From Oscillospiraceae bacterium (GTDB taxonomy: Bacteria; Bacillota; Clostridia; Oscillospirales; Oscillospiraceae): 64,000 nucleotides of DNA. Positions 61,174-64,000 of this stretch are shown one piece after another (positions within the stretch are counted from its first letter, which is position 1; the number at the start of each line of letters is the position of its first letter). The DNA is taken from positions 1-64,000 of the forward strand of contig JAHHSD010000001.1 of assembly GCA_020025425.1 (NCBI GenBank), given 5' to 3'. The translations under genes and the position numbers were made by a program. Under the pieces are notes generated by a model. The model was not told the origin of the DNA. It ran no database searches and saw nothing but the letters and a program-made list of their open reading frames with translations.

Positions 61174-62172
61174 TCACATTATTTCGGCTGTCTGCTTGGT
61201 TGCCCATCCGGCCTGACGCAGCTCGGCAGAGCGAGGACAGGCTACAAAATGCCCCGGGTTCTCCTCTTTGATGGGAATATTGCGCCCGACGCATGCTTCC
61301 GTGCGGTAGGGGCAGCGGGAAGCAAAGCGGCAGCCCTCCGGGGGATTGATGGGGGAAGAGATCTCACCGGTCAGGATATGGCGCTCCCGATCCTTTCGAA
61401 TGGTCGGGATAGGCACGGCGGACAGCAGCGCTCTGGAATAGGGATGGAATTGTTCCCGGAACAGCTCCTTTCCATCTGTCTGCTCCACTACATTGCCCAT
61501 GTACATGACCAGGATATTGTCCGAGATATGCTTAACAACGGACATATCGTGGGTAATGAAGATGTAGGTCAGGTCAAATTCCTCCTGAAGATCCTGCATC
61601 AGGTTCAAAATCTGAGCCTGAATCGATACATCCAGTGCGGAAACCGGCTCATCACAGACCAGCAGCTTGGGCTCCAGCGCCAGTGCTCTGGCTACGCCGA
61701 CACGCTGACGGCGCCCGCCGTCCAGTTCGTGCGGATAGCTGCCCGCCAGCCGCTGTGCAATTCCCACTGTGTCCATCAGCTTTCGCACCTGGTTGTAAGT
61801 CTCGGCCTTTGTGGGAAATACTTTGTAGATCAGTAAGGGCTCGGCAATGATCTGCTCGATGGTCATTCTGGGATTCAATGAGGAGAACGGGTCCTGGAAT
61901 ACCATCTGCATCTCTCTGCGCAGCGTTTTAAGCTGCTTCGCAGACACATGGGTGATGTCATTTCCCTCAAACAGAATTTTTCCTTCTGTACTCTCCAGCA
62001 GATGGATCACCGTGCGGCCCAGTGTGGATTTGCCGCAGCCGGACTCACCCACAACGCCCAAGGTCTTGCCCTTTTCCAATTTGAAGCTCACATCATCCAC
62101 TGCATGGAGTGTTCCTTTGGGGGTGGTAAAATATTTTTTGAGGTGCTGGACCTCCAGGAGCGGCGTACTCAT
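61174..62172 (-). CDS. oligopeptide/dipeptide ABC transporter ATPase, OppF/DppF type
   Basis: A 332-residue ATPase with Walker [10 protein letters not shown], Walker [13 protein letters not shown] and the C-terminal cysteine-containing segment ([17 protein letters not shown]) of Opp/Dpp ATPases. The signature is [11 protein letters not shown] rather than LSGGQ, a variant seen in some DppF/OppF proteins. It overlaps the OppD gene by 4 bases (ATGA). Substrate could be peptides or nickel-type ligands; the neighbour hydrolase favours peptides. Confidence 0.92.
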   Translation of the reverse strand: MSTPLLEVQHLKKYFTTPKGTLHAVDDVSFKLEKGKTLGVVGESGCGKSTLGRTVIHLLESTEGKILFEGNDITHVSAKQLKTLRREMQMVFQDPFSSLNPRMTIEQIIAEPLLIYKVFPTKAETYNQVRKLMDTVGIAQRLAGSYPHELDGGRRQRVGVARALALEPKLLVCDEPVSALDVSIQAQILNLMQDLQEEFDLTYIFITHDMSVVKHISDNILVMYMGNVVEQTDGKELFREQFHPYSRALLSAVPIPTIRKDRERHILTGEISSPINPPEGCRFASRCPYRTEACVGRNIPIKEENPGHFVACPRSAELRQAGWATKQTAEIM

Positions 62173-63158
62173 TGCTGTTCCTCCTTCTGGTCAAATAGCA
62201 TGCAGCGGACAAAGTGTCCGGGGGAAATCTCTCTCCCCTCGGGATGCTTTGCCTTGCAGGCGGCGCTGCACTGTGAGCAGCGCTCGGCAAAGTAGCATCC
62301 CTCCGGCAGCGCGGCAGGGTTTGGCATCATACCGGGAATGGGCGTCAGCCGGTCCACATCCTTGTCCAGGCTGGGCAGGGAACCAAACAAACCCTTGGTA
62401 TAGGGGTGGCAGGGATTCTCAAAAATATCCTCCAGACTCCCCTGTTCTACGACCTCGCCGGCATACACAATAGCCACTTTGTCACAGGTTTCAGCCACCA
62501 CACCCAGGTCGTGGGTAATCAGAATCATAGCGGTTCCGACGCGTTCCTTCAGGTCCATCATCAAATTCAGCACCTGGGCCTGGATGGTCACATCCAAGGC
62601 GGTGGTCGGCTCGTCCGCAATCAGCAGCTCGGGATTGCAGGCCAAGGCCATGGCAATCACCACGCGCTGTTTCATGCCTCCGGAAAACTGGTGCGGGTAA
62701 TCTGAAAAACGCTCACCGGGAATTCCCACCGCCTCCAGCGCATCGACTGCCCGGCGGTTGGCCTCCAGGCGGCTGATTTTGTTGTGCAGACGGATTACCT
62801 CGACGATCTGCTCTCCCACTGTCATAACAGGATTCAGGCTGGTCATGGGGTCCTGGAAAATCATGCTGATTTTTTCTCCGCGCAGGTGACGGAGCTCTTT
62901 ATCCGTCAGCCCCATGACATCCTTCCCATCGACCAGGATCTCACCGGAAACAATTTTTCCGGGGGGATCGGGAACCAGCCGCAGCAGGCTGAGTGCCAGG
63001 GTGGTCTTTCCCGCACCTGTCTCTCCCACCAGGCCCAGAGTTTCTCCTCTGTTCAGCGAAAGAGAAATATCGTTGACAGCACGGGTCACGGTATTTTCCA
63101 CCGTATAGTGGACTGTCAGATTCTTGACCTCTAACAGCTTCGTTGTTTCCTTATCCAT
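62169..63158 (-). CDS. oligopeptide/dipeptide ABC transporter ATPase, OppD/DppD type
   Basis: A 329-residue ATPase with Walker [10 protein letters not shown], signature FSGGMKQRV, Walker [13 protein letters not shown] and the C-terminal [19 protein letters not shown] segment. I use the ATG at 63158, 8 bases after GAGG. It pairs with the OppF-type protein to power the permease encoded upstream. Confidence 0.93.
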   Translation of the reverse strand: MDKETTKLLEVKNLTVHYTVENTVTRAVNDISLSLNRGETLGLVGETGAGKTTLALSLLRLVPDPPGKIVSGEILVDGKDVMGLTDKELRHLRGEKISMIFQDPMTSLNPVMTVGEQIVEVIRLHNKISRLEANRRAVDALEAVGIPGERFSDYPHQFSGGMKQRVVIAMALACNPELLIADEPTTALDVTIQAQVLNLMMDLKERVGTAMILITHDLGVVAETCDKVAIVYAGEVVEQGSLEDIFENPCHPYTKGLFGSLPSLDKDVDRLTPIPGMMPNPAALPEGCYFAERCSQCSAACKAKHPEGREISPGHFVRCMLFDQKEEQQ

Positions 63159-63168
63159 AGTCTCCACC

Positions 63169-64000
63169 TCAATGCTTCAGTCTGGGATCCATCGCGTCGC
63201 GCAGGCTGTCGCCGAACAGGTTGATGCCATAAATGGTCATCATAATGGCAAGTCCGGGGAAGGTGATGATCCAGGGGTAATCACGGATGGCATTCCGGCC
63301 CACACTCAGCATAGCGCCCCACTCGGGAGTGGGCTGGGTCACGCCCAAGCCGATGAAGCTCAGGCTGGATGCGGACAGAATAGCCTTAGCCACGCTCATG
63401 GTCGCCTGCACAATGATGGGAGCCATGCAGTTTGGCAGGATGTACCGGGTGATGATTCGGAAATCGCTGGCGCCGTTCGAGATAGCTGCCTCGATAAATT
63501 CCTGGTTCTTAACGGACAACACCGCGCTGCGCACCACACGGGCATGGCCTGGGATTGAGCCTATGGCAATGGCCAGCACCAAATTATGAATGCTGGAGCC
63601 GAAGGCAGCCATGATGGCAATGGACAGCAGGATGCTGGGAATGGCCATCCACACGTCAATGAACCGCATAAGCACATTGTCCACCTTATCACCATAGTAG
63701 GCGGCCGCAGCACCAATCACAGTACCTACGGACACGGACACGATAACAGCAGAGAAGCCGATCAGCAGGGAGATCCGGGCGCCGTAGAGGATGCGGACCA
63801 ACAGATCACGGCCAGCACCGTCTGTGCCGAAGGGGTGTGCCAGGCTGGGCGGCTGATTTCTTTCTCTCAGAACCTGAAAGTCATAGCCCTCGGGTCCGAC
63901 CACACCGGCCAGCAGCGCACCGATGAAAATGAGACACAGCAGCGCCAGGCCAAACATGGCGGCCTTGTTGTGGCACAGTCGTTTCCACACGTCGCGCCAC
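63169..64000 (-). CDS. oligopeptide/dipeptide ABC transporter permease, OppC/DppC type, 5' end outside window
   Basis: At least 277 residues of an OppC-type permease. The N-terminal side ([18 protein letters not shown]) continues in frame to the window edge, so the true start lies outside. The membrane helix at about 12-32, the [19 protein letters not shown] loop and the EAA-type ATPase-docking loop ([14 protein letters not shown]) are all typical. The OppB and binding-protein genes are expected just beyond the edge. Confidence 0.93.
   Translation of the reverse strand, partial: WRDVWKRLCHNKAAMFGLALLCLIFIGALLAGVVGPEGYDFQVLRERNQPPSLAHPFGTDGAGRDLLVRILYGARISLLIGFSAVIVSVSVGTVIGAAAAYYGDKVDNVLMRFIDVWMAIPSILLSIAIMAAFGSSIHNLVLAIAIGSIPGHARVVRSAVLSVKNQEFIEAAISNGASDFRIITRYILPNCMAPIIVQATMSVAKAILSASSLSFIGLGVTQPTPEWGAMLSVGRNAIRDYPWIITFPGLAIMMTIYGINLFGDSLRDAMDPRLKH

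Noticed and set aside
1..64000. Signs of recent mobile transfer of the island
   Set aside because: No transposase, integrase, tRNA-flanked end or attachment repeat was seen, and base composition is even except in the short control regions.

Overview
The window is a large motility and chemotaxis island from an anaerobic Clostridia-type Firmicute, most likely a motile member of the Oscillospirales. I infer this from the gene set (FliY, CheC, CheD, CheV, FlbD, FlhX, SLH proteins, DUF4317), the order of the fla/che operon, strong AGGAGG-type ribosome sites, the GC-rich coding sequence and many TTG/GTG starts. It holds no rRNA, tRNA, insertion sequence, phage or CRISPR that I can see. Flagellin, flgK, flgL, flgM, fliW, csrA, flhF and flhG are not in the window.

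Layout. (1) 1-7020, minus strand: an MCP chemoreceptor, a FapA/DUF342 protein, a CheX-type phosphatase, a CheY-like regulator, an FtsA/PilM-like actin ATPase and a membrane-anchored Lys/Asp-rich protein cut by the window edge. (2) 7097-8800: an FtsE-like ATPase with no FtsX in the window, divergent from a secreted C39-type peptidase. (3) 8872-12299, minus strand: fliD, fliS and a FliT-like chaperone gene. (4) 12438-14108, plus strand: a ParA ATPase followed by a repeat-linked ComFB-domain protein. (5) 14207-40388, minus strand: one nearly gapless 26-kb operon, flgB-flgC-fliE-fliF-fliG-fliH-fliI-fliJ-fliK-flgD-flg_new-flgE-flbD-motA-motB-fliM-fliY-cheY-fliO-fliP-fliQ-fliR-flhB-flhA-fliA-flgF-flgG-cheC-cheD-cheV-EAL/HDOD. 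A sigma-A-like promoter precedes it and a strong hairpin ends it. (6) 40874-43542, plus strand: a PAS-GAF-GGDEF protein and an EAL protein with a degenerate GGDEF domain. (7) 43600-54076, minus strand: a FliK/YlqG-like gene, flhX, a PilZ protein and two very large SLH surface proteins in one transcription direction. (8) 54179-58907, plus strand: cheA-cheW-cheR-cheB and a YjfB-type small gene. (9) 59094-64000, minus strand: a DUF4317 gene, then oppC-oppD-oppF-like transporter genes and a gamma-glutamyl hydrolase gene.

Together the genes encode the export apparatus, rod, hook, cap, C-ring, stator and sigma-28 of a flagellum, plus a near-complete Bacillus-type chemotaxis pathway. A second theme is cyclic-di-GMP: GGDEF, EAL, EAL-HDOD, PilZ and ComFB proteins all sit among the motility genes. 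The points I find most unusual are three tandem SQEEIE(R/Q)MMSG motifs inside FliY that resemble the FliM/FliY CheY-docking peptide; the ParA-ComFB pair beside an operon that lacks flhF and flhG; a shared promoter-like element before fliD, cheA and the GGDEF gene; and two giant SLH proteins in the same transcription unit as flagellar genes.
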